In this document: piece by piece, positions 17,108 to 27,694 of the stretch
How positions within the stretch are numbered: the stretch's first letter is position 1
How the letters are laid out: every line of letters begins with the position of its first letter
Origin: Apostichopus parvimensis
Taxonomy: Eukaryota; Echinodermata; Holothuroidea; Aspidochirotida; Stichopodidae
Assembly: GCA_000934455.1 (NCBI GenBank)
Contig: KN886889.1
Span: 59,880 to 88,068 of the forward strand
DNA: 28,189 nt
Reading direction: 5' to 3'
Made by a program: the position numbers and the translations under genes
Notes under the pieces: generated by a model
What the model was told of the DNA's origin: nothing
Seen by the model: only the letters and a program-made list of their open reading frames with translations
The model's database searches: none

Positions 17108-19076
17108 GTAGATAACTTTTGTTTATACTTTTCATGATTTATAAAATTAGTTATTTGAACAGATCTGAATCAATAAAATTATCATAACAAGTTTAAACAA
17201 GTAAAAGCAAAGCAATGAAAGACTTCTTTTTTTGGACGGACTTTTCCTTGAATAGCTGGTCTAGAATAGAATATGGAATTCAATATAAAGGATTAATATA
17301 AAGTATCCTAACTAGTTCACAAACATGAGGACTCTACTCTGCAGAGACTACTATATAATATTGGAATATCAAAGGAAATATCTAAAAAATAAATATCACC
17401 TCATTAACAATTCAATCAAAACATTGTTAAAGGAGAGAATCTGACATCACCGGGATATATATAGGACATAAGCTACATAAAACATTTACTTTAAACTTCA
17501 AACTAAAACTGTTAGCAATCTGCTTATCCACTTAAATCTTTAAACTTAAATAATTGTAAAGGGATGTACCATGGTACTTAATCTTTGGGTCAATTATTTA
17601 CCTGAACAGACACACATATTGTTACTTTGCACTTGCCTGATGTGTAGTCTCTTCAAATGGATTTGAATACTGATGAATCAATAGCTATACAAATAGAAGT
17701 TCATGTGTGTGTTAAAGTGTCAGTAAGTGTATTTCATGATGTAACCCAATTTTTTTTTAAATAGCTGAAATAGGCTGATGGTTGGATTTTGCTGTTTATA
17801 GCTAGCAACCTTGGGTAAATTGCAACTTGAGCATGATTAATAAGAGATCAAGTACGTTAAGAAAGAATCCAAAACGTACTTCAATATTTTGCAAGCACAA
17901 CCAAATTGTTATCTTTGGTTTTAGAGAGATTGTATGGCATTACATCAATTTCCAAATAATGCCAAGCAGTGGTTGTTTAAATGTATTGCCCAATACTATG
18001 TTATTATGGAAAGGAGGGATAACCAAAGCTAAAGAGGTAGTTAATAGTTGCTTTTCATATAGACAGGCTGGGAGGGAGAAAAGAAATTAGTTGTGGTTTA
18101 CACATTGATTGACCACAAAGTTGTAATTTGCATAGCTATATCGAACTGCTACACATGGAAGGTGTGAACAGAGATGCAATACTAGTTATACAGAATGAAG
18201 ATAAATTACCAAGGTCATCACGTAACAAACATGAAATGAGGTCGAAAAACATTACTCTATAAAACTAAGTTTACTCTTAAATATATACTAATATCTTAAA
18301 CTGTACAGTTCCCCAAAAAGATATCTATTTTATAAAAGTTTTATTGTCATTAAACTTAAAATTGATTATTGATCATCTACAAATGAAAAATTGATCACAG
18401 GGATTTCAACTGTTTAAGAATTTCTGTGATGCAGTGATTTAGCGACTGGATTTGAAAATTTCACAATTATTTGACCCCTTCTTTGAGGAGCGCATTTCAC
18501 GGAAATACAAAGAATTCTGGACAAAGATCTAATATTGTGTTAAAAAGCTGCACTTTGAACTTCATTATACAAATTAATCAGATCACTAAAATTCTATGGG
18601 ACATTTTTTGATGAACATGTTTAACCATAAGCAACATTTCATTAGCATTTTTCATGAAATCGAGCAGGATTTGTTCATACAATTCCGAAAGACATGATTC
18701 CATGGACACCCTGGCTCAGATCATGTTCCTAGTTATAAGTACCTCTCATACCTGATGCTTCCATGGTCTACTTTGATTAGCCACAGTTCACTACAATTAC
18801 ATGTAACCTAATAGGTGGAATATTAGTTGAATTATATAGTTGAATATTCATGGTGGTGCAGCATAAGTGACATCAGAGAAATGGTAATTTTACCCCTCCC
18901 CTCTCCCTCTGCTACCTATTAAATCAAAATGTGCATTTTTTTTTCCAGTTATGTTAGTTTTGCTCATTTCCATAACTCTATGACTGTTTGTGTTCAGAAA
19001 AAAGTCCTTCCCACCCTTGCGTAAATTTCTTTTCCAATATCCGTTAGCCTACACACAATACTTAAACTGCTGTTGG
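17108..19076. other. Intergenic region between convergent RPS3A and kinesin genes
   Basis: About 2 kb of AT-rich sequence. A frame at 17827-18090 has no recognised homology and a non-ATG first codon, so it is not called. A pyrimidine-rich patch lies at 18891-18918. Confidence 0.55.
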
Positions 19077-19082
19077 TTTATT
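19077..19082 (-). terminator. Kinesin gene polyadenylation signal (AATAAA)
   Basis: AATAAA on the minus strand, about 212 bases downstream of the kinesin stop codon and the nearest canonical hexamer there. Confidence 0.5.
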
Positions 19083-19293
19083 CAGGGTCCTGGTGTATTT
19101 CAATACAGACATTATTATCTATTTTAAGGTAAAGACCCCTGCCCACCTTCCTCTAACTCTACCACCCGGTCACTTATAACGTGGTTACACCCACTAGGGT
19201 TATTGACGGATCAGAGCTTCGTACTCTAACTACTGTACATGCCTATACAGCTGACACTTCTATGCTCGCCGACTGCCTCTACTTCCCGGCAGT

Positions 19294-19376
19294 TCATTCT
19301 TCCTTCTCTTCATCTGAACTACTGGAGGATGATGAATCCTTTCTCTTCCTCTGCGTGGACAATTTATCTTTTAATT
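19294..19376 (-). CDS. Kinesin last coding exon
   Basis: Completes a Glu codon, then [13 protein letters not shown], seven serines, DEEKEE and TGA (19294-19296). It continues the helix register of the previous exon; the Ser run next to acids is a likely CK2 target. Confidence 0.82.
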
Positions 19377-22300
19377 CTGCAATTTCTGATGGAAGAAAAA
19401 ATAAGACAAAAACCATAATGCTTGTACTTCTTTTCACAAAAGAGCCATGGTAGTACTTCACCCAATGCACATAGCCACTTGCTCCCTACAAATTGTTCAG
19501 ACTATCTTCCAAAAAGGGCTTATATTATATACACTCATGCAATGCTGACAACACGTAAACTTGTGTCCCATAAATGTAGTTAAAAATGAAGGAAATTATA
19601 GCACCATTTTGTATCTGAACTCCCTTACCTATAACCAAAATTCTCAGAGGGGGTCATCCCCTATCACATCCCTCCCCAGGATGGATATCAGTCAACTTTG
19701 GTGTATGTTCCCCCCCCCTCCCTCAAAAGAAAATGAACAGGCCTAACTTCACTGATCTACTAGTAACTTGGTTGGCCAGCTAAAGCACACAGGATTGCAA
19801 TGCCTAACACATTTGTCTCCACTCTGTGAATCCCTCTTACATTTTTGGCATTACAGTTGCAGTGGTGCATTCTGGGATTAGTTTGCAAACTAGTTACATG
19901 AATGATAATTTAATGTGCTATACATCTCAAATGACAACATTTGTGATACCCTACCTTGCTTCAGTCCCTGATTTTCGAGCTCTAACTCTGAATTTCTGCT
20001 CGAAAGGAAGATGGCATCTTGGACCGCATCTTCGAGCAGAGCTCGGTATCGCTGTTCGAGAGCAACCTTTTGTTCTTCAAACACCTCTCTGTAGTTTCGA
20101 AAAGTCTGAAGAGATGATAAATGACAGTTTGAGACTAAAACCAACCTAACCAGGATGTGGAACTCTGTTGATCATGTGATGAAAAATTCTATATAAAAAA
20201 TATCCGCTCAAGATAAACTGCAAAAAAAAAAACTTAAGTTCCCAATATTTGTTGATGAGATAATAACAGAGAAGGGGCTGACCTTACTGAACTTCTTTTT
20301 TTTTTAATTTTTTTTTTTTAAATTTACCTGAAAATTTTGCAATTTCTGTATTTCCAGTTCTTCTTTATGTTTATTATAGGACTCTTTCAGTTCTTCTAGG
20401 ACAAGTTTCTTTTCCGCATCGATGGCCTGCAGTTGCATGGTGACCACTCGCCTCTCCTCTCTCTCCCGAGCAAGATTGATCTCCATCTGCATGGCCTCGT
20501 CTTTAGAATACGTGAAACCTTCAGCATTTTTGAGCTAAAGATAAAAAATATGTAAATAGGTTAGTTTATTGACAAGAAATGTCATCATAGAAGGTATTTT
20601 ATCCAATCCTGAAAATTGGAAGTATCTAGAATTTTGATTGGAAAAGAAAGGATAAATTTTATGCAAAAGAAGTTTCCATGGACTCTTTGCACTCCTTAAT
20701 ATGTTAATTATAATAATCAATTACTTAGGGTTCAGATGAAACCTTTGAAAACATACTTAAAAAGTTATCATATCTTGACTTTGTTGCCTGAAGTTTATAA
20801 AATGCCTGGTAGGAATTCCATTGAATGGAAGTGAAGATGCTATTATGATTATAACACTGACTTCGAAGTAGTAAGAAAACTTTCATAAAACTAGTACGTA
20901 CGGTAGAAGTTCAATGAAATTCCAACCAGTGGTTCCAGGCAGTAATGTCCATTGTTTTACCCAGGGGATCACCTAATTACGTAGCCATAATATGTGCCCA
21001 TTTTGTATGTGATTTTTTCTTGCTAGAATTACTTTTGACGAGAGATAAGTTTTGCGTCCAGGAGCACGCCATGGTTAGGAATAGACGAAGATTAACAAAC
21101 AAGACTTTATTGAAATGAAAACAGGAAATCCTGAAAACCTGTATCTCTGCTTTCTGATGGTCTACTTCCATCTTCATCCGTTCCAACTCGTCCTCCAGCA
21201 TCAAAGCATTCTCTGCCTCTAATTTCTTCCTCTCCTCTGCTCTGGCCAACCGGCGAAGCTCCGAGTTATGTTGTAGGTCTGATTGCTGACTTCGCATGTC
21301 CTGTTAAAAGTCCCAAGGAAGGTAAAATTTCATCAAGATTGGTTACAAAATCAAAGGAAAAATTAGATGGAGATAAGATGATCTGAACCAAACCCAACCC
21401 CAACTTTAAACAATAGGAAAATTAATGAAGTCAGCATAATGAAGATATTTACACTTTAAACGGTTTCGTTTGTAACAACAATGTGGGGAGAGGAAATAGG
21501 GATGGGAAAGAAGGAGGGGGGGGGGGAACCTCCATCGTGTCCTTAATTTTATTAAAGGTAATACAAATATCTCCACAACCATGTTAATAATTATATCATC
21601 ACATTGTCTTGAAAAACAGAACCATCTTGGCTTTACTGATGAAATATAAATAGTACCATTTTGACTTTACTGGTGAAACTTAAAGAATTGTTCCTTGTTG
21701 CAAAACGGAATCATATACCTCACAGGATGTTTTAGGGAAAGTAAAGCCTGACCCTGGCAGAACCTGACAGAAACATGAATACGAAACCCCCATCCTTTAT
21801 AAATTAGTGATAAGATAATTAACAGATTGTCTATTATCTCTGACCTCCTTCTCCTTCTTCTGTCTGTCCTGTAATTCCTTCAGCTGTTTCTTGACTTCTT
21901 TTAATGACTCTCCTTCTCTCTTGACCTTCTCCTTTAATTCGTGGATGGCGTTCACTTTTGCTTTCGTCTCCTCCTCTGTCGCTTTACCTTCGAAGAGCAA
22001 AACAAGAAAAGAAAAAAAAAATCTTATTTGTATGCAACAAGGAAACTACAGAGTGTTCATCTTATACCAAAGTCCAAAAAAACCCAACATTGGAGTTTTT
22101 GTCTTTCCCAAGCCAGGTTGAATCAACCAGAGAACTTTGATAATAGGGTAAGTGCAGATTTGCCTGTAATTCACCGTGAGGGTAGGGTTAAAAATCACAA
22201 ATCAATGATGACTATAGATCTACTATTTGTCCTGCAAAGAAACAATTATCTTCTGGTATCACACTTCACAAATGCCAAGAAACTTTGGTTGTAAATGTGC

Positions 22301-25300
22301 AATCCAAAGAATTGTATAATCGAAGAGAAACTTAATATAATTATTTTACTCAATGACTTAATACTGTTTTAGTAATCAGTTTGTTTACTTTGAGATAATT
22401 CTAATGGAATTGATAAAGCTACTCACCACTCTCTGCCATCTTGGTGTATTCCACAATTCTGAGTTGTAAGTCTTCTTTCAAAGAATCCACTAATTTTCTC
22501 TTCTCTTTGTACTCAGTTTGAAGCTGATAGTGTAAAGGGAGTCAGAAATGCCAAATATATAGTAATAAACAAAGAATTAATTCATGAATGCCAACATATC
22601 TGACATGTACCTGTCCGTTGGTTTTGAGAAATAAGGAACAATACATTGCTTATGACAAACAAAGAAAGGGGCAAAGGGGGGCAAAGGGTAGGGGAGAGGG
22701 TTGAAAATTGGAAAAAAATGTTCCATTCACTATGTAATAACAACAGGTTTGATACTAAAAAAAACATACATTATTATTAATTTGAATTTTCATAATGGGC
22801 CATGTTAAGTGAACATTACTTATATACTTGTGTTTATTTTAATCATGTGTTTATTGTGTAGTTTTTAAGATTTATTCTATTTTGTAAAGAGCATTGATGC
22901 CGGTGCTTATCGCTCTATATAGATGTTTGGTATTATTATTATTATTATATGGGGATACTCCATATCAGCGACAGTCTGTTTATTCTGATACACAAGGTGT
23001 ATACACATATCTAACTCACAACAAGTAAAAATGCAATGCTGATGCCGTGATCGTTGATTAGCTCTCTCGATTCATAAATAAATTAATTATATTAACAAAA
23101 ACAGTTGTTCTGAATAAATTTCAAATCAATCCAACTGCTTACCAAATCCTTTTCATTCTGCATGACCATCATCCTCTCCTGGATCTGCTTGTTGTCACGG
23201 CGCAAACTCTCGGCCATTACCCACTGGAGGATGCCCTGAAAACAATGAAGAGACATGATCTACTGATTAAAACTCTGATATCATAAAAAGAAAGTAGTTA
23301 TTGCCTAATTTATTCCTTACAAGGGTGAATAATCTGAATTGTCTCTAAGAAAAAAAACAAAAACAACAAGCAAATTAAAACAAATAAAAAAATACATTAT
23401 TCTGGCAATTACTAAATTACAATTTAATGCAAGGATATGACAATGTCATTCTTGAGCATTTCAACTTGTCACCATGTCCCTGTAATGATGGAGTGTAATA
23501 GTACATGGTTTTGAGTGTGACTATCGATGCATGAGATAAATATAATTTCAACGTTTGATCAGTTCTGTATTACTGATAACAGTAGTCTTATCACTGACGT
23601 GTAACAATATCAAGATTTTTCTCCTTCTTTTAAAGATTAGGCTTGGATAATTCTTTTATCTAAAAGGGATGCTTATCATCACTTGCTTCATAATTTTAAT
23701 CAAGTTATCAAGAATCAAGAAACGCTACAATTTACTCTGTACTTAATATTGTCTGACATGCCGAGAGGTTACTCTGTACTTGACTGAAGTAGACACGAAC
23801 AGTCTGCACAAGGAAATGCAAGTTCTATATTTAAGAGAGGGGTGAGCATGTCACTGTAGGTGAAGGAAATGGTTACCAGAGACCGGAGATTCTGACTGTA
23901 GCAGTTAACAGTCTTAGTACAGCTCTGGCATATGTATCATACGAATCATTCTTGTGTGTAAAGTTTTCTTTCACCAAGTAAACTGGTGAACTTTTTCTCA
24001 TTGCTGATGTCTTGGCATTCTTCTGATAAATATGTGCCAGCAAATGCCTATCAACAGAATTGTGCAACGACTAGAAGTATGTTTCCACAAAAGATTCATT
24101 CAATGGTTCATTGCCCCAGATACACTTGTACTAGGCATTAGAGATGTACAGTTGTGGGTGACAAAACTAGTCCATATAAAAGAAGGGTAGAATCATTGCA
24201 CAATATTTGCAAATCTGTCTTGTAAAAGCAATTATAAAAGGGTATTCTTCGTAAACATCAATGTGCACTCTACAGTATTCAAGTTAGGAATAGGAGAGAT
24301 GGACAACCCCCTCCCCTTTTTGTGGGTTTTACTGTAGACATTGCCCACCATAGCCCACCGTAGCCCACCAAAGCCCACTGTAGACAAAATATGACAAGGC
24401 CTTATTTACAACTGCAGTTTCACTACAAGTTTCTATGTGATATGAACTGTAACTATAATTCCGGTAGAAATTAGCAAACAGCTAATCAGTATCAAAAGTT
24501 GTGACCGTTTCCCGTGACAATTTCATATTACCTTCTTTGCCAAGTTCAATTTTCTGTCTTCCTCGTACTGCATCGATAATCTCTCTTTTGCTTCCCAGGT
24601 TTGAGTTTTAGCAACTTGCAAGTCTTTGATCAGATCCTAAGAGAGTTTGAAAGATGACCAACAAACTTAACAAATAAACTCAAAATACATTTATTAACGT
24701 AACTGCTGCGTACATTGTGAGTACTAAGGAAAATGAAGAGGGGAGGGAAAGAGATTATTCCAGTGCTTTAAATACAGGATAGGGTCTGTTTCTTTATTTC
24801 CTTCCCTTGATTGCAGCAGGTGGTTAGGTTAGGCCAGTAATACAAAGATAGCTCAATTACATTGCTTAGTTTATTTGAGCTTATATATATATGTTGAAGG
24901 GAACAGTGAACCTGATGTAAGGCAGGTAGATGTGACAACAAATTTCATGATTTGTTTCTGCAAAGAAAATATTTCAACTATAAGTATGTAATGTTGCTAA
25001 ATTAATTTAGTTCTCTTCATTGACAACAGGTGTAAGTTGAATTTAATGGGAGATAACGTCATGAAGACCCACCTGCATTCTTGAAACATCCTCTTTGCTT
25101 GATGGATCAGAAAGGTTACTTGCAGATAATTTTTCCCTCAGTCGGCTAATTTCTTCTCTCAGCTCATTTCTAAGTCTATCGCTATCATCCTGGAAGTAGA
25201 ATGAAAGAGAGACAGGTATAAACTCAATTGTCATTTTAACTGAAACATTCCACAGTAAAACACTCAAGCGAAGCTTGAAGTGCTTATGGATGAAAAAGTA

Positions 25301-27694
25301 ATGTTTCTTACACCAAAATGACATCAGTTAATTATAGCATGATTGCTTCTCAGAGGCAAAAATTTATCTTGTTTTTTCAATTTTGACTGAATTACATTGT
25401 GATATATGACTTACGAGAAACTTACTGAAATGAGAGCAAACAAAACTAAGTAATAGAAGTTAAGTATTCTGCTCAGCCTATATGGCCTAACTTTGAAGAT
25501 CGACAAAACTGGTTCTCATGCATGTCTATAAAAAACTGCATCGATTCTAAGTGAAGAATATTACCCCTTAATTGTATTTCAGAATGAGTCAAGTATTTAC
25601 TGAATAACTCATCTTTTTCTTACTCTTAAATGTGCAATTTAGGTTTAATATTGTTTCGAATGATCACACTCCAATGTTAAATGGCACTGAATTACCGGAA
25701 AAACATTTTGTCTTCCCTTCAACTCGAGTCCACCTAAACCATGGACAGTAACAACCTAATGTAATGTAAACTTTCAACAATACATTCAATCAATCAATCA
25801 ATTAATCAATCGATCGATTATAAATATAGTTATCGATCTGCTCTACAGAGTTTTGAAACCTTGGCGACCATTCTGAGATATAAACTTATTTAGCATCGTG
25901 CAAGGTTAAACAGACCTGCAACAAACAGTTCGTTGCTCGCAAGTTGTATCTTTCTGTAGCCCCAGAAGGATTTGCGTGACGACTAGAGTCATACCAACAT
26001 GATATTCATCGGTCAAACAAATAAAAATTTACCAGGCTTGAAATATTCTTTAAATGATACAAAAGTTTGTTGGAAGTTGTAAATCTGGGTAGACAATAAA
26101 AGGCATAATTTTTCAATAGAGTATAAATGAAACTAACACGAAACAATTGAAAAATGAAAAATAAAAAAATTAAATGAAAATAACACGAACCAGTAACACT
26201 TCAGTGCAGGCAAAGCTACAGGACAAGGATCATGTATCGGTTTGATTTACAGGTCATTTAACCAATCAAACTTAGACTGAAGTAAATCTGCATCTTTTAA
26301 TTTCTTAAAATCAACTTACCAGATTCTTCTTGATGACATTTTCGATGTTCCTGCAGTACTGTGCATGTTCCAGAGTATTCTGAGATTCATTGTAGCAGGT
26401 ATCTGCAGGCGAGACTGTCGCAAACACCAGAGTGGAACAGTTCCCTCCGAGTGCATCCTTAAACGAAGGGGAAAAAGGAAAAATATAACAGAATTGGGGT
26501 GAGAAATCCTACCAAATTATGTCAGGCTTTATTATTTTGTTTTTCCATCTGATCGAGGGTGTCAATACAAGTAATGGTGCTTCACTGAATAATATGCTGC
26601 AAATCAGTCGGTAAAAATATCGAGTAATGTAAACTAATTTAATACTTGGAGATTGGGTGTCAAAGCAAATACTGTCATATTTAGTAGACGAAGTAACCTG
26701 AAAAGACTAATTTGTAAATATTTATAACTAGTCTCTTCCATTTGAACATTTAGTTGTGTCACTGCCTCAAGTCACCATAATTTTTTGCTAGAGTAAATTA
26801 CTAAAATGACTGTTCCATTCACTTCATATTTCAAATTTAGTATCTCAATTCATGGCATGTTACAACAAAGCTAACAGGGCACAGGATTATAGTTGAAAAC
26901 TTCAAAACATCATGGCATTTATTGAAGTTGGTCAAAATAGCCTATTATACAATCCTCCAAAACCAGTTCTTAACACCAACTACGGGTCTATAGAAATTGG
27001 CCAGACTTTTGGCTTGGTTGTCTAGAATCGGATATCTTCCCAAAACACTATAGAGTACAAAATATTGCCAGAATATTACCAATATTTTTTACATAAGAAA
27101 CCAAAGAAAGGATCGAACTGAGCCATAATTTTGACCACATCATTTTCTCAATTATTTCTAAATGACACACCTAATTGGGCAACAGTATCACACACTGTGG
27201 TATCAAAATATTTAGCCGGGACTAAAACAAAAAAGCAGTTGCATCAGTATTTACTTCAAATAGTTGTAGTTTTATCATGAATGATTATATTTTCTAGCTA
27301 CTCCACCAAGATGAGTCAAGCTATATAGACTTTGTCCTGTAAGAGTGACTATGAAATTTCTTTCATCTTAAAAAATGAGTAAATATATAACAGCCAGCTG
27401 GCTTAAACAGTTATTGACGAGAATGTTGTCACTCCCGACAATGACTTTCTACATACATTTTAAAAAGCTTTTGTGACAAGAAAGTACCAAAATAGTTTCT
27501 TGGCAAGTAAATCTAATGTCAAGAGAAAATGAAAAGTGGTAATCACAATCAGCTGCGTTAATCAAAACGAAAATATTAAAAATGATTAATTAACCTGCAA
27601 GAGTCTTGTGATGATTGCATTTCTGTAAGGAACATGACCACCCTTCGATCTGGGATCTCCCAACGCTCTGATAACATTTCCAAATGTCACCAAG
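19294..27694 (-). CDS. Kinesin-like motor protein, 3' part (11 exons; 5' end outside window)
   Basis: ATP-driven microtubule motor. Join on the minus strand: 27694-27595, 26457-26320, 25189-25073, 24636-24532, 23235-23143, 22523-22427, 21987-21845, 21300-21139, 20534-20328, 20105-19955, 19376-19294, giving 464 full residues. Residues 1-79 are the end of the motor domain ([41 protein letters not shown]). Residues 80-100 ([18 protein letters not shown]) resemble the kinesin-3 neck. The rest is Lys/Glu-rich coiled coil ending KRKD, seven serines, DEEKEE and TGA, a possible CK2-type site. No FHA or cargo domain is seen. Membership in or near kinesin-3 is inference; I do not assign an orthologue. 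Introns are mostly phase 0. Start and P-loop lie beyond the right edge. Confidence 0.93.
19955..20105 (-). CDS. Kinesin exon: coiled coil
   Basis: [20 protein letters not shown] and [20 protein letters not shown], then [10 protein letters not shown]. Ends one base into a codon at G|GTAGGG. Confidence 0.9.
20328..20534 (-). CDS. Kinesin exon: coiled coil
   Basis: [40 protein letters not shown] and [19 protein letters not shown]. 207 bp, phase 0 at both ends. A long T/A-run (20296-20321) lies just past its donor. Confidence 0.9.
20807..20928. repeat. Inverted repeat in kinesin intron
   Basis: Arms at 20807-20825 and 20910-20928 pair at 17 of 19 positions around an 84-base spacer. A further GCCTGG/CCAGGC pair lies outside (20804-20809, 20935-20940). 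Either a small MITE-like element or a chance hairpin. Confidence 0.6.
21139..21300 (-). CDS. Kinesin exon: coiled coil
   Basis: [20 protein letters not shown], then [20 protein letters not shown] and HQKAEIQ. The donor CAG|GTTTTC is weak; reading on gives an unrelated non-helical sequence and a stop. Confidence 0.85.
21516..21526 (+). repeat. G11 homopolymer in a G-rich patch
   Basis: Eleven consecutive G preceded by GGGATGGG (21499-21506) in a kinesin intron; likely length-variable. Confidence 0.7.
21845..21987 (-). CDS. Kinesin exon: Lys/Glu-rich coiled coil
   Basis: [20 protein letters not shown], then [18 protein letters not shown]. The donor GAG|GTCAGA is non-consensus after GT, but joining in phase 0 to the next exon preserves the helix. 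Confidence 0.85.
22427..22523 (-). CDS. Kinesin exon: coiled coil
   Basis: [20 protein letters not shown] and [10 protein letters not shown]; ends one base into a Gly codon at G|GTGAGT. Confidence 0.9.
22668..22700 (+). other. G-quadruplex motif in kinesin intron, antisense strand
   Basis: G-runs at 22668-22671, 22676-22681, 22686-22688, 22691-22694 and 22698-22700 with loops of 4, 4, 2 and 3, a strong canonical pattern. The kinesin transcript carries the C-rich complement. Confidence 0.72.
22850..22950 (+). mobile_element. Non-LTR retrotransposon or SINE 3' tail ending in (ATT)n
   Basis: TTTTGTAAAGAGCATTGATG, then GCTTATCGCTCTATATAGAT and a run of ATT units to 22950. This is the decayed form of the AAGCGCTATATAAAT...(ATT)n ending common to LINEs and their SINE partners. 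The 5' boundary is not clear. Confidence 0.5.
23143..23235 (-). CDS. Kinesin exon: GILQWVM segment
   Basis: [20 protein letters not shown], then Met-rich helix ([11 protein letters not shown]). This is where kinesin-3 members would enter the FHA domain; here helix continues. Phase 0 at both ends. Confidence 0.87.
23970..23990. repeat. 7-bp perfect hairpin
   Basis: TTCACCA and TGGTGAA around a 7-base loop, in the kinesin intron 23236-24531. No further structure around it. Confidence 0.5.
24342..24384. repeat. 10-bp tandem repeat, about four units
   Basis: TAGCCCACC(G/A) repeats with small changes, one DNA helical turn per unit, in a kinesin intron. Confidence 0.75.
24532..24636 (-). CDS. Kinesin exon: coiled coil
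   Basis: [20 protein letters not shown]... has the TWEAK/TWEEK-type helix seen after the neck in kinesin-3 proteins just before the FHA domain. Phase 0 at both ends. Confidence 0.88.
25073..25189 (-). CDS. Kinesin exon: neck helix
   Basis: [18 protein letters not shown] followed by a Ser-rich linker ([13 protein letters not shown]). The helix resembles the RELREEVEKLREQL neck of KIF13/KIF1 kinesins. Phase 0 at both ends. Confidence 0.9.
25785..25820. repeat. (AATC)n microsatellite
   Basis: Repeated AATC units decaying into ATCG words, in the 1.1-kb kinesin intron 25190-26319, which is otherwise unremarkable. Confidence 0.8.
26320..26457 (-). CDS. Kinesin exon: end of motor domain and neck linker
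   Basis: [20 protein letters not shown], then [14 protein letters not shown], matching the LGGN, ATVSPAD and STLRYAxRAKxI motifs that close kinesin motors. The usual RYA is replaced by EHA. 138 bp, phase 0 at both ends. Confidence 0.94.
27595..27694 (-). CDS. Kinesin exon: L12/alpha5 region of the motor
   Basis: Begins with the last base of a split codon, then [20 protein letters not shown] and [13 protein letters not shown]. The usual kinesin string is YRDSKLTRLLQ, so the D-S-K-L positions read N-A-I-I. Acceptor TTTTTTACAG, donor CAG|GTTAAT. Confidence 0.92.

Noticed and set aside
17827-18090. 87-codon frame between RPS3A and kinesin
   Set aside because: The first codon is not ATG, it is AT-rich, and it has no recognisable motif or flanking gene signals.
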